From: Panonychus citri
Taxonomy: Eukaryota; Arthropoda; Arachnida; Trombidiformes; Tetranychidae
Length of the DNA stretch: 64,000 nt
Direction of reading: 5' to 3'
Assembly: GCF_014898815.1 (NCBI RefSeq)
Contig: NW_026515517.1
Location: 38,501 to 102,500 of the forward strand
Shown here in pieces: positions 10,056 to 20,497 of this stretch. Each line of letters begins with the position of its first letter. Within the stretch, counting starts at the first letter, position 1. Made by a program: the position numbers and the translations under genes. Below the pieces are notes generated by a model, which was not told the DNA's origin, searched no databases, and saw nothing but the letters and a program-made list of their open reading frames with translations.

Positions 10056-11881
10056 GTTTGCGTTGATGCGTGTCGATTTTGCAATCGTTCAAGCAAAGCT
10101 AATAGGTTAGCTTCAATGTTAAAATCAACTTCACTTTTGTCTGATGAGTCAAGAGCTTCTAAATTGATCAGGTAGCCACGTACTCGCTCAATTTCTTCTT
10201 CAATATTGTCAATGTTAACCTCAGCCTTGTTTTGTAACACTTCAAATGTTAACATTGATTCGATTATGGAATCAAGTAACTCTCGGATATCTGTGGTTAT
10301 ATTTTCTTGACCATATCTTACTATTTCATTTGCTATCAATTTTTCGGTTACAGGTGTACGTAAGTATAAACTTTTTACGTTATCTATATAATCAATCAAC
10401 GGTACCAGAGCTTGAGGGATCGCTGCGTCATCTAAAACGCTAGATAAACGTTCAATCAGTTCACCTGATTGTCGAAAATCGAGTTGTCGGTTGTTGTGAT
10501 TGTTGATGTTTGACTGTTCTCGATATAACTTGTCTTCATTGTCTTCTATCTGTGAATATTCCATAATATCACTATTATTTACCTGTAATAACTGCTCATT
10601 GTTGCCTGCTTGTTTATCTATTGAATATTGGTTGTTTGGTTGATTATTGTTGCTCTGAACTAACTCTGGGTTTGTTGTTGTTGTTGTTCCCATTTCCATT
10701 TCCATTGTACCAGTGAGTGGTAATTGTGTTTGGACATTCAAACTATTACCATTACTACTATTGATTGCATTGATATTACTTTCAACAGTTGTGTTTTCTA
10801 CTGGTGGTGTTAATGTAAATGATGGGACGATTGTTGCAGATGATGATGATGATGTTGGTGGTGGTGCTTGTGGTGGTGATGATTGTAAATGGGATTTGGA
10901 TGTTCTAGCAAGAAAACTTGCATCCTGCGGAACCTCAAAGGGAACCACCTGCATTGGTTTCTCTGAATTGAGTATTTTAATTTTGACCTGAGATTGAATG
11001 AAGCGATCAGATGCAAGTTTCTGTATTACCAGAAATGGATCATCTAAATTTGGTGATGCTAGTCCATCCAAATCTAAGATAATTTTCTTGAAATCCAATA
11101 CTTTTCGGGTTCCACCGATAACCCGGTAAACTGTTCCATTGGCCAGTGAAACAAGTTCACTGTTGAAGGATGCAATCAATTTTTTCAGGTTTACATAGGT
11201 TTCCTGTAGATCACGAGCATACCTTTCTAATCGTTTTTTGTATTTATTTTTATCTCTGGCTGCCTGTAGAACATTACTACTACTGTCAAAGCTAACCGGG
11301 CCGGCGAATTGTTTAGGTTGCTCAAACCGGGTCTCTGGAACAGTATCACTTTTGCTTGATAATGGAACTGATGCTGATCGTGCTCCACTTTTTCCGCTTT
11401 CAATGGAAGTGAGTACTGCATCCGAAACAGGGATTTCCACTTCACCTATTTCATTGTTTAAATTGAAAATGTCAGTTTTTATCTCATCGTATGAGTTGAT
11501 AGTATCAAGTAAATTTGAGTAAAGTAATTGAAAACCATTCTTCCAAAATGCAAGATCACGTTCGAATTTTTTCAAGGTTGACTGGGTTGACGATATTTTT
11601 TTCTGAAAGTTTGCGTCAAGTTTTATTGCACCACTTTCAACAGCTTGTAATATTGTACGTTTTCGGTCAAAAATTTGTTGTAGGAGTAAACTTTCATAGG
11701 ACAAAACTTGATGATAAGTGGATGAAACCTCTTGGCGTAACCGGTCAATGTCAATCAGGGTTGCTTTGAAATGTATTTTGTATCGCAAATGTGCATTTAC
11801 AACACATGAAAGATTTGTTGGTGATTGTTGTGCAACAAATCTTCTATCGTTCTCTGTGACAGTTCCACAAATGTTTGACAT
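10052..11881 (-). CDS. Coiled-coil structural-type protein, 609 aa
   Basis: First ATG is at 11881, and the gene overlaps the 3' end of PIF-0 by 85 bp in another frame. Residues about 35-130 and 210-260 are long polar helices with heptad-like spacing, likely coiled coils. Residues about 330-470 are a Pro/Ser/Thr/Asn/Gln-rich linker. The C-terminal 130 residues are again helical. No enzymatic motif. The layout suits a virion tegument or nucleocapsid component, but this is inference from shape only. Confidence 0.7.
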   Translation of the reverse strand: MSNICGTVTENDRRFVAQQSPTNLSCVVNAHLRYKIHFKATLIDIDRLRQEVSSTYHQVLSYESLLLQQIFDRKRTILQAVESGAIKLDANFQKKISSTQSTLKKFERDLAFWKNGFQLLYSNLLDTINSYDEIKTDIFNLNNEIGEVEIPVSDAVLTSIESGKSGARSASVPLSSKSDTVPETRFEQPKQFAGPVSFDSSSNVLQAARDKNKYKKRLERYARDLQETYVNLKKLIASFNSELVSLANGTVYRVIGGTRKVLDFKKIILDLDGLASPNLDDPFLVIQKLASDRFIQSQVKIKILNSEKPMQVVPFEVPQDASFLARTSKSHLQSSPPQAPPPTSSSSSATIVPSFTLTPPVENTTVESNINAINSSNGNSLNVQTQLPLTGTMEMEMGTTTTTNPELVQSNNNQPNNQYSIDKQAGNNEQLLQVNNSDIMEYSQIEDNEDKLYREQSNINNHNNRQLDFRQSGELIERLSSVLDDAAIPQALVPLIDYIDNVKSLYLRTPVTEKLIANEIVRYGQENITTDIRELLDSIIESMLTFEVLQNKAEVNIDNIEEEIERVRGYLINLEALDSSDKSEVDFNIEANLLALLERLQNRHASTQT

Positions 11882-13755
11882 TGTTGTAGACAAATTGCTA
11901 CCACAGTCAATAGTATAACAAGAAAAGTAACCAATCCAATAAGTGCCGAGTCACGTGTACACAAAGTTATCGCTGAAACACCTGTCAAACCTAAAACCAA
12001 TGAAATAGCTACTATACTAGTTGTTTTATCAGTTACCAGTGTTACCAGTGAGTGTTGTTCATCATCTCTCATTTGGTTAGCACTGCCACCAATTAACTCT
12101 TTGTTACCTTTAACCAGTGAATGTAAGCAAAATGAGGGATGAAGTTTATCAAGTGTAAAGTCTGCTGTTGAATTTACGATTGATACAAAAGAAAGGCTGT
12201 TGTTGTCGTCATCATCATCATCACCACCACCATAAGTGATGGTTGATCGATCAATGGAAGCACCTTCAGAGTTTACATCTAACGATTCAAGGTAAATTGC
12301 ACAGTCTAACATACGTGAAGCCTCATACAACCGTAAAACAGATTCTGGAACCAGAGTTTGAGTTAACATGTCAAATGTATACTCTAAACTTGACAGAGAA
12401 GTTGCTTCCAGGAATTGTGACTCTGCTCGTTGTACACATTGTGAAAGGAAATCTTCTGAACGAACATTACCATAACCCGTGTCTACCAGTAGCCCGACAA
12501 CAATGTCAACCAAAGAAATCAGTGCAATTCCTTCGGTAACAATAGATGCACCGGATGCAAGAGTACTGAATAGGTGTGTCAACACTTTTGAGGTTACCTG
12601 TCTACCTATTGAAACTTTAATACCAATTTCCAGGGCAGAGTGTAAAGTGACCTTTTCAAATGTATGTCCAATCAGGGAACTGGTTGCAGAAAGAGTTTCT
12701 TGGAGCGCTGACTCAAGCGCTGGTAAACCTTGACTAATGGCACGATCAATGATCACATCTGCAGTATAACCAGCAATACCTATTGCAAGAATTTTCTCAA
12801 TTGTGCTAGTTAAACTTGAGGAAAACTTGGCAGACTTGAAATAATCTTCTGATGATTGATGAAGATATCCTTCTTCACGCTGTGTTCCTTTTCCACCTTT
12901 TGGATTGTGGATGTGAGAGGCAAACTTTTTGTTAACAAATAATTTATATTTTTTCAGTGAAGGTATGGGTTGTGTATGCATCGGGTTTCTATATGCCTTC
13001 CAAGATTCAACTGATGCAAGGTAATCAGGAATTACTATGTTCTCAAGTGGCTGTAAGGCTAGGTCTGGTAAAATTGAACCTGTGGTAAGTTTGTAGTATG
13101 CATTTCGAAGTATATTCCTATAGATGTTAAGACCCACCGTATATTCAGCTATCTCCTGTCCTAGACTATTTTCACATTCTCCCGAGACTGAATTATAGGT
13201 AAGATCAAAAATTGTACAATAACTTTGACTTAATGCGTAAGTGAATCCGCAACCTGTGGACTGAGATGGTATTCTATTGAAACCTATCGGTAGATCGGTT
13301 ACTCTTGGTATTTGCTTTCCGTAAGCAGTGAATGTTGGCTTCTCTAAACCAGTAATGGTTTCGGGAACAATAACAGCTTTTCCTTGTGTCCAATTTAATC
13401 TTGGAATAAAGGTATCGGGTAAACTGAAACATGATGGTTGACATTGGTAATCGTATACCGATGTATCACCTAACCGATACACTGATGTAGCATCAGTTGG
13501 AGAACAGTATGAGGTCCATTTGGTCCGGTTACAACTTAAAAGTTTACAACTTTTCTCGGAAAGGGTAACAGTCAATGAAGCAGCTTGCCCTGTTAACCTT
13601 GGTGGAACATAAAATGGTAATTTAGAGGTTTCCTCGGTGATTATTAAATCTTGAACAAGATGTGGGAAATTTTTTTGTATATAAGTTAAAACATTAACTG
13701 TATAATTGTATTTTGAGAATTGGTATGCAGATATCTTATCTTGATCTGTGTACAT
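11797..13755 (-). CDS. p74: P74 / PIF-0, per os infectivity factor
   Basis: A 652-aa protein with the P74 plan: a long ectodomain with many cysteines in its N-terminal half, then paired hydrophobic segments at about 577-598 and 605-625. The central motif around 170-215 (CGF..., then YC.....YNS.SGEC followed by G.E.AEY.VG) is the most P74-like stretch I can see. In baculoviruses and nudiviruses P74 sits in the virion envelope and takes part in the PIF complex needed to enter midgut cells by the oral route. Residues 520-530 carry an Asp run from a GAT microsatellite. It heads a minus-strand cluster with 11881-10052 and 10055-9678. Its ATG is 180 bp from the divergent kinase-like gene. Confidence 0.85.
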   Translation of the reverse strand: MYTDQDKISAYQFSKYNYTVNVLTYIQKNFPHLVQDLIITEETSKLPFYVPPRLTGQAASLTVTLSEKSCKLLSCNRTKWTSYCSPTDATSVYRLGDTSVYDYQCQPSCFSLPDTFIPRLNWTQGKAVIVPETITGLEKPTFTAYGKQIPRVTDLPIGFNRIPSQSTGCGFTYALSQSYCTIFDLTYNSVSGECENSLGQEIAEYTVGLNIYRNILRNAYYKLTTGSILPDLALQPLENIVIPDYLASVESWKAYRNPMHTQPIPSLKKYKLFVNKKFASHIHNPKGGKGTQREEGYLHQSSEDYFKSAKFSSSLTSTIEKILAIGIAGYTADVIIDRAISQGLPALESALQETLSATSSLIGHTFEKVTLHSALEIGIKVSIGRQVTSKVLTHLFSTLASGASIVTEGIALISLVDIVVGLLVDTGYGNVRSEDFLSQCVQRAESQFLEATSLSSLEYTFDMLTQTLVPESVLRLYEASRMLDCAIYLESLDVNSEGASIDRSTITYGGGDDDDDDNNSLSFVSIVNSTADFTLDKLHPSFCLHSLVKGNKELIGGSANQMRDDEQHSLVTLVTDKTTSIVAISLVLGLTGVSAITLCTRDSALIGLVTFLVILLTVVAICLQQCQTFVELSQRTIEDLLHNNHQQIFHVL

Positions 13756-13935
13756 TGTTCATACCTTTGTTGTTACATACATTCATACACACACACACAC
13801 AATAAACAAACACAGTTACCAAAACTGTCTGTGATGCAATACTAAGTTCCTGCTAACTCTATTCTACCTTGCTCAACAACCAAAAGACCGTAATCAACTC
13901 AAGAAAAGTGAATACAAGCAATTTTGGTAGCAGTC

Positions 13936-15117
13936 ATGCCATTGGACAGTTATGAATGTTCACTTGCTGCAAATATTTGTTCAAAGTTAACAGCAGATAA
14001 TTACTGTTTAGCAATTGATGGAACATCTTGTACATTTAAATCGACAATTTTGAAAACTTTAAATGACAAATGGGCAGTGGAAAACATAAAAATACAGCGT
14101 TTTCATAGATACAGTGAGGTTGATAGTTACTTTCCTAGTTCACTTGGATATCTTTCCCGTGGTTTAAATCTAATTGGCAAAACAAACTTACCAATTAATG
14201 ACTGTAAAATATTTGGATACAAGGTGTGTACACTGATGGATAGATCACCGTTAAATACATTTGATTGGCATTTTCTGTGGAAATTGATAAATGTTTATTT
14301 TGACAAATACGGTAATGTCGCTTGTGATCAAGATAAACAATCTGAATATTGGGAATTTTTTGATTCTTTGTGTGACACGTACAAATCATTTACTGCTAGA
14401 TTGCGATCGAAAATCAACTGCATTGCATTGATTAACAGTGATGTTGCATGTGTACGTAAATGCCGTCAATCTCGTAACTCTGGTTCTGACGAGGAACGCA
14501 GTACCTGGCTTTTCTATGATGGTATACAAAATCGATTCTATGCAAACATATATGGACCAAGCTCTTGCTGTATTGATTTGGCACAAATTGCAGATAATCT
14601 AACAATGCGGGATAGGCAACAACAACAACAACAACAACAACAATCAGACCACAAAGAGAAGTTAATAGATGAAGTTATAAATTGTGTTGTTAACATAATC
14701 GGTTTAATTTGCAATAACCGATTTAATTTGGCAATTGGAGAATTCGATTATCCTGATTCAAGTATACGCACCTTATATCCGCTAATTGATTGTCGTGAAC
14801 CAAAAATAGAAAAACACAACTATTACCAACAACAACAATCTTTTAAAAACGATTCAGTGACAATTTCTTCTGATGACATTCATGTTCATACTGATGATGA
14901 TGATGATGATGATGATGATGCAGAAACAAATGATAAAAACGATATCGCTGATTCAAGAAAGTGCTTGAAATCAGAATGTAAAGTAATGCATTTCGAGAAA
15001 CTTAACTGTTATTGGGCTGAAAAGCTAAATAAAAAGTATCTTATAACAACTCTTCACAATTTGGAATCGCGTGAAATACTGAAAAGCTTGTATCGATACT
15101 TAAATTATAAACAATAA
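13936..15117 (+). CDS. Nucleoside/thymidylate kinase-like protein (copy 2)
   Basis: First ATG at 13936, 393 aa. Residues 27-37 form a P-loop-like strand-loop (IDGTSCTFKST) in which the Gly before the Lys is replaced by Phe, so nucleotide binding may be altered. A DRSP motif at about 102-105 follows, as in deoxynucleoside kinases. The C-terminal half carries a polyQ run (14618-14643) and an Asp run (14894-14922) between more conserved segments. It is likely a relative of the nudiviral thymidine-kinase-like genes. It may be a working kinase or a recruited scaffold. It is divergent from PIF-0. Confidence 0.6.
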   Translation: MPLDSYECSLAANICSKLTADNYCLAIDGTSCTFKSTILKTLNDKWAVENIKIQRFHRYSEVDSYFPSSLGYLSRGLNLIGKTNLPINDCKIFGYKVCTLMDRSPLNTFDWHFLWKLINVYFDKYGNVACDQDKQSEYWEFFDSLCDTYKSFTARLRSKINCIALINSDVACVRKCRQSRNSGSDEERSTWLFYDGIQNRFYANIYGPSSCCIDLAQIADNLTMRDRQQQQQQQQQSDHKEKLIDEVINCVVNIIGLICNNRFNLAIGEFDYPDSSIRTLYPLIDCREPKIEKHNYYQQQQSFKNDSVTISSDDIHVHTDDDDDDDDDAETNDKNDIADSRKCLKSECKVMHFEKLNCYWAEKLNKKYLITTLHNLESREILKSLYRYLNYKQ

Positions 15118-15384
15118 TAAAGTTCAATTGTTAACAATCAACCATATATATTTCATATATATATATATGAATCTAACTTTAACTATCAACTCTTATTTGT
15201 GGCTAGCAAAACAAGAAGAAAACAAAAGTCAATTATAGATGCTGGTTTGTTTCTTGTCTTATTTTTTTTTGTGTTCATTTTTTATTTACTTTTTTTTCAT
15301 CATCTATCGCTGTGACGTGGCAACGAACAAGAACTGCTACAATATTTAAATCATCACTGTTGTAACGGTTGCTTTCTGTGTGAA
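15118..15384. other. Intergenic region with an AT palindrome
   Basis: Contains a perfect 20-bp palindrome of A/T character at 15152-15171 (TTC, seven AT repeats, GAA) 35 bp after the kinase-like stop codon, and T-rich DNA at 15260-15300. It could act at transcript end or in the promoter of the helicase gene. Confidence 0.45.
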
Positions 15385-17982
15385 ATGAAAGCAGAATTTC
15401 TCAATCGTTGTAAACATCACGTGAAAAGTCAAATAGTATGTGGTTATAGGCGGTCTGAAGAGAATCGAGCATATGACACATCTACTACTACTCCTACCAG
15501 TTGTAGTAGTAGTAGTAGTAGTAGTAGTAGTTATAGTAGTAGTGTTGATCACAGCAACCATTCAACAGAAACTACGTTTATTGTTACACCAAATAGTGCT
15601 CTGGATAGTGCAAAATATTCACTCAATGATGAACAGCGTACAATTTACAATGAGTTAATTGCTGAGAACACTGGTATTTCTCTAATTCAAGCTGGACCTG
15701 GTGCTGGAAAATCTTACACTTTGTTAACTTTCGTTCATAATATGTATAACATTTATCATTTTGTTCTGGTTATTTACAAAAATGATCTACTTGCCCCGTA
15801 CACATCTTACCTTCCACCTGAACGTCGATTGAACGTTGCAAGGTTTACCATGAAAATCTTGGATTTCAGTTACATTGAGGTATTAGCTCTTGGTCATAAA
15901 TTGAAACGATACAGTAAAATATCTGCTCATGAATATGGTTTTGTAATGATTGTGTTAATGAGAAGAATTCAACGCTCAACCTTTTTCCGGGAACACCTGT
16001 TAAAGAGAAACTCTTGCCTTATCCTGGACGAGTGTACAACAATAAGTAAACATATTCTTTCGGCACTACTGGTTCTCCTGGAGGCATACTCAATAAAGAC
16101 AATATTTTGTGGTGACAGGTATCAACATCAAGAGATAACAAAATCTAAATTTTATGAATCTGTTACATCGTTCAACATGATCCGCTCATTTGCTTCTTCG
16201 ATCCATGTTTTACATAAAAATATGAGAGTTCAAAATGATAACCAGTTAAACAAACTTATCGGATTTTTGGCGAAATTTGAGGGATATCGAGAGAAAACAA
16301 TTGATACCTTTGTTAAAACTTTTTTAATTGCAATGTTTCCCGATAAATTTTACTCACCAATGCAGCTAGACGATTATGTACTAGCTAAAAACTATCGTGA
16401 TATAACAACATATGTTATGCCGTATTACAACGATGTACCGGTATCATTTTATTACGAGGAAAACTACATTCCAGGAACTTTGAAAAAAAAACGTACAGCT
16501 GTACAACATAATGCAGAACAACATAAATTTCTACCCTATATACCACTAATAATTGGCCAATGGTATAAGGTACAATATCAAGTGTTGGTTTCTGACCATA
16601 ATAAAAATCATAGCAATAGCAATAGCAATAGCAATAGCAACAACAACAGCAACAGATTGCATCGATTTGCATCATTAAAACTTGACAGTATAGAGTTTGC
16701 TGTACCCGGTGATTTAACTAGTGCAAACCGTTTAATCTTTGATTTTCTGTCAGGTTGCTGTGAAACTGATTACCTTGAAGTTAACCCTAGACATAAATTA
16801 TACACAATGGACAATGATGATAAGTTGGGACAACAACAGCATAGGAAAAATTTTCTTTTGGTTATTACAAAAACTACACATACTGCTTTTGATAATATTG
16901 TTTTTGGTTCACACTATGAAAACATGTTTACCAGGGCTGAAAGTGTACACAACTTTCCCGTTTACCCATTGTTTATTCTTTCAACATGTAAATCACAAGG
17001 TATAACAATAGCGGGTAAAATGAGTTTACTTGTCGATAAGTTGGACTATACAAGTTTGTATGTTGCAATTTCCCGGGTACAAGGTTCACAGTATATTTCA
17101 AGTATGTATTGCACTAATGTGAATAGATTTGCTCTCTTAGCAATACTTAACTTTAATGAGTTACTAGAACCTGACTACAATTTGATCGATAGCTTTGCAT
17201 CGTTATCCTATGATTTTTGTGGCAAAACATTTTACGGTTTTAGTAAAACAATTGAGAAACTGGAACCGTATTCAATGGAAATTGTTAATGCAGTCATGGA
17301 CTTTTTTACCTGTCAAAATGTTGATCAGCGTAAAAGAATAAGATACATGTTACTTGGAAAATTTTCTGGTTACCTAGAAAAAAAACCAGACTACTTTTCA
17401 TACCAGTATTGTCGCGAATTATGTTTCGAAAAAGATCCTCCAGAAACCAGGCCAACATGTCAATTAGCAACAAGCAACAAAAACATGAGAAAGCTAGAAA
17501 TGGTCAACATTGATGTTGATGATAATTATGATAAGCAAACTCAAAGGAGGCAACTTATAACAACATCTTTTTGTTCATATTTTTTTGAATATTCTCCATG
17601 TAATATTCTAATATCACTACTACCAAATATCCAAGCATTGGCTGAATGTTATTCACTCTTATGGTTTTTAGACAAGCCAGATTGTTCACCATCGTCTTCG
17701 TCAACCACAACAAGTACCACAACTACAACGATGGAGACCAAAACAATAAAAACCGGATCGTCCGTTGGATCGGATACGCGACAAAATGAACGTGATGATG
17801 ATAACGAGTTATTTTACACTGGCATGGTTGGCAGTGAAACAGGAGATGGTAAAAAAATATCACAGCTGTTGGAATTGAATGAATTATATAAAATAGACAG
17901 AGGTAAACTTGTAAAAAGAAATTGGTCACAATTTTACCAATACATAATAGAAAGTTTGAATTTCCAAGATAAAAATAAATGA
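15385..17982 (+). CDS. helicase-2: SF1 DNA helicase (nudivirus helicase-2 type)
   Basis: An 865-aa superfamily 1 helicase. After a Ser-rich N-terminus (AGT microsatellite at about 15503-15543) comes a Q-like motif (LNDEQ, about 79-83), Walker A GPGAGKS (103-109), Walker B LILDE (211-215) and motif III FCGDRYQ (240-246). The C-terminal helicase motif STCKSQGITIAG followed by LYVAISRV lies at about 533-570. That last motif is the RecD/PIF1-type signature. This second helicase, besides the large baculovirus-type helicase, is known from nudiviruses and some baculoviruses and is thought to act in replication or recombination. Asn/Ser repeats interrupt the region around residue 410. The ATG chosen is the first in frame. 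Confidence 0.8.
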   Translation: MKAEFLNRCKHHVKSQIVCGYRRSEENRAYDTSTTTPTSCSSSSSSSSSYSSSVDHSNHSTETTFIVTPNSALDSAKYSLNDEQRTIYNELIAENTGISLIQAGPGAGKSYTLLTFVHNMYNIYHFVLVIYKNDLLAPYTSYLPPERRLNVARFTMKILDFSYIEVLALGHKLKRYSKISAHEYGFVMIVLMRRIQRSTFFREHLLKRNSCLILDECTTISKHILSALLVLLEAYSIKTIFCGDRYQHQEITKSKFYESVTSFNMIRSFASSIHVLHKNMRVQNDNQLNKLIGFLAKFEGYREKTIDTFVKTFLIAMFPDKFYSPMQLDDYVLAKNYRDITTYVMPYYNDVPVSFYYEENYIPGTLKKKRTAVQHNAEQHKFLPYIPLIIGQWYKVQYQVLVSDHNKNHSNSNSNSNSNNNSNRLHRFASLKLDSIEFAVPGDLTSANRLIFDFLSGCCETDYLEVNPRHKLYTMDNDDKLGQQQHRKNFLLVITKTTHTAFDNIVFGSHYENMFTRAESVHNFPVYPLFILSTCKSQGITIAGKMSLLVDKLDYTSLYVAISRVQGSQYISSMYCTNVNRFALLAILNFNELLEPDYNLIDSFASLSYDFCGKTFYGFSKTIEKLEPYSMEIVNAVMDFFTCQNVDQRKRIRYMLLGKFSGYLEKKPDYFSYQYCRELCFEKDPPETRPTCQLATSNKNMRKLEMVNIDVDDNYDKQTQRRQLITTSFCSYFFEYSPCNILISLLPNIQALAECYSLLWFLDKPDCSPSSSSTTTSTTTTTMETKTIKTGSSVGSDTRQNERDDDNELFYTGMVGSETGDGKKISQLLELNELYKIDRGKLVKRNWSQFYQYIIESLNFQDKNK

Positions 17983-17998
17983 GTTTAACTATTTCATT

Positions 17999-18458
17999 AT
18001 GGACTTCATATTTCGTTTGACAGTACTACTTTCTTTCCTAATCGGTTGTAGGGCACAACACGACATATATGGTTATGATGAAAGTTATCGACAGTTTGCG
18101 GATAGGGTAGTTAACTATTGTTCACTTACGGAAAAATATATGAGAAAATATATTACATTGGAAAATCTTGAGTTAATACAAGCAACAAGAGTTACAAATT
18201 TTAGACCGAATAGTTTTCCTGATCAACGTGATGTTTTCATTGCAATGCCAAATAATGTGATGATAAAAAATTTTAGAGCCATTGAAAAGATTTTCAGATC
18301 ATTGCTAATTGATGCAGTTAACGAACATGAAAGTTGTCAGGTGCAAACACACACAGGAGAAGTTTCTGATACATCGAAAAACAATTTTACATTTGTTTCA
18401 CCTACACTCCCAACATTGACAACACTCAAACAACCACTACCATCATCTTCCGTAAGTC

Positions 18459-18489
<31 letters not shown>

Positions 18490-18883
18490 TCAGAAACCTA
18501 CAACATTACTTTTAAAAGTTGAACACACAATACCAACAACAACAACAACAACAACTACAACTTCTCCAATAATAAAAATTACAACTTCGCTTCTGAAAAC
18601 AAACTCCCGTCACCAACAACACCAACACCAACAACAACACCAACAACACCAACAACAACACCAACAACACCAACAACGACACCAACACCACCAACAACAA
18701 CAACAACAACTCAGAAACCTACAACATCACTTTTAAAAGTTGAACACACAACAACAACAACAACACTCCTCTAATAAAAATAACAACTTCGCTTCAGAAA
18801 ACAAACTCCTCGTCACCAACAACAACAACACCAACAACTCAGAAACCTACAACATTACTTTCGAAGGTTGAAGCCACAACACT

Positions 18884-18914
<31 letters not shown>

Positions 18915-19637
18915 CCATCAACAGCAACATTACCTGTAAAAATAATAGCAAAATTAACAACAACTTCTCCAATAGTAAAAATAGCAACTTCGCTACCAAA
19001 AACAAACTCCTCATCAACAACAACAAGCTCTCCTTTAAGTATTTTGTTAACATCTGAAAAAACAACATTAGAAAGGTTATTTTCTTCACCTGTGACAACA
19101 ACAATAAAAACAGAGAAAAACAACCATCAAAAAAATGTAACTGATGCTAGCATTTTTCAGGTAATTCCAAGGAGTGTTAACAACACAGACGTAGCAACAA
19201 GAGATTACAATAATTTCCGGATGCAGGAAGTTAATGCTTCAGTTGTAGACACTGAATATGCTCGTAATTGGAAGGATAACAATGTTGATGATAAACAGTC
19301 ATATATTGTGATGACCTTAGAACACGAAGCGCGCAATGCTACACTTGTAGAAATATCAAGACCAAAACATCAAGAAACAACCCAACCGAGCGTTAACATA
19401 ACTGAACAATCTTTTCGTGTACAGCCAAGAGTTAATGGTTCTTCTTCTTCTTCTTCTTCTTCTTTGCCGGATTCGATGTCTGTTGATTTTTCTTCGTCAA
19501 TTGATGCCCACAATATAAACCAACCTACCAGTAGTGAGGTATCAACACACTCCGATGTTCAGGACGAAAAAAAATTCTATCTTTCTAACCTGACCAATAG
19601 ACAAAATGAAGAAAATCTAAAATTCATGCCCCTATAA
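17999..19637 (+). CDS. Secreted/membrane mucin-like Thr-rich protein, frame-disrupted
   Basis: Starts at ATG 17999, 17 bp after the helicase, with a clear signal peptide (residues 1-19). A 120-residue domain follows, then Thr/Pro-rich mucin-like units of the pattern TQKPTT...LLKVEH. The three unit starts (CAG codons at 18491, 18712, 18840) lie in three different frames. Compared with the sister units, single-base losses near 18607 and 18765 explain the shifts. The first frame therefore ends at 18736 in a His/Gln-rich tail. Coding continues in another frame to 19637, including a Ser run. Probably a heavily O-glycosylated surface protein in its intact form; the following frame (19640-20497) may be its C-terminal part. 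Confidence 0.6.
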
Positions 19638-19639
19638 CA

Positions 19640-20497
19640 ATGATCAATAATTCACGCAACCCGACGAAACACCAATTTGGTCCCGGTTCTCCCTTAAAGC
19701 CACCGGCTTACCAAATTAATTCAGTCAATTCAATTCATTCGGATAGTAATCATAATAATAATGGTAATTTCACAACAACACAATCATATCAAATAATACC
19801 TGACAAAATCAATGCTCCATTAAAGACTGCAGATAGTGCAATGCAGGCTATTCAGAATGAGGGAAAACTACCAGAAACACAAAAAGCTGTCTCTGAAATG
19901 ATCAATAGTAGGTTTGAGAAACATCTTGCAACAAATCAACAACAACATATAGACAATAAGTCTGTTTCAGAACATGGTACACCATTATTACCAGTAAAGC
20001 ATAAGCAAAGCATACACAGTAAATGTGATGAACCTTGCATAGTAGGTTTCCCAGTTTCTGGTAACTTTTCAAGGTATAAACTACCAGCTTATCACCATCA
20101 TAGTGATAAATCTCTGCAACCGATGCAAAAAAAAGGTACTATTACTACCACTACTACCACTACTACTACTAGCACTACTCGGTATACCGATGAAGGAAAA
20201 AATGCTTCGCTTGGTGTAAAGTATTATTATAATAATATTTCAAATGTAAACTTATCACATGAACCGGTTGGTGAGAAAAGACTAAATACAATTGCACTGC
20301 ATGTATGTTTGTTAGATGTATACATTAAACCAACTAGCTCGTTACTCAGAAGTCTGTTTACAAGTATTGTAGAAGCAATTAAAAATGTATTTTTCACAGT
20401 GTGGATTTCGCTTGTTGAGCTTACCAAGTGGTGTTACCACAGTTTGTTTGGTGATTTTTCTCTTTTCCGCATCACGAACAGTCAAAGTCAACGGTGA
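19640..20497 (+). CDS. Probable C-terminal part of the mucin-like membrane protein
   Basis: A 285-codon frame starting 3 bp after the previous stop and in a different frame. It is Asn/His/Thr-rich, has a Thr run (about 20130-20175) and ends with two hydrophobic segments separated by a short polar stretch (about residues 230-275), like a membrane anchor. Its composition matches the preceding mucin-like region, so I infer one type I membrane glycoprotein gene broken by a third shift near 19635. A separate gene with its own ATG at 19640 is the alternative. It overlaps the next gene by 113 bp. Confidence 0.5.
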   Translation: MINNSRNPTKHQFGPGSPLKPPAYQINSVNSIHSDSNHNNNGNFTTTQSYQIIPDKINAPLKTADSAMQAIQNEGKLPETQKAVSEMINSRFEKHLATNQQQHIDNKSVSEHGTPLLPVKHKQSIHSKCDEPCIVGFPVSGNFSRYKLPAYHHHSDKSLQPMQKKGTITTTTTTTTTSTTRYTDEGKNASLGVKYYYNNISNVNLSHEPVGEKRLNTIALHVCLLDVYIKPTSSLLRSLFTSIVEAIKNVFFTVWISLVELTKWCYHSLFGDFSLFRITNSQSQR

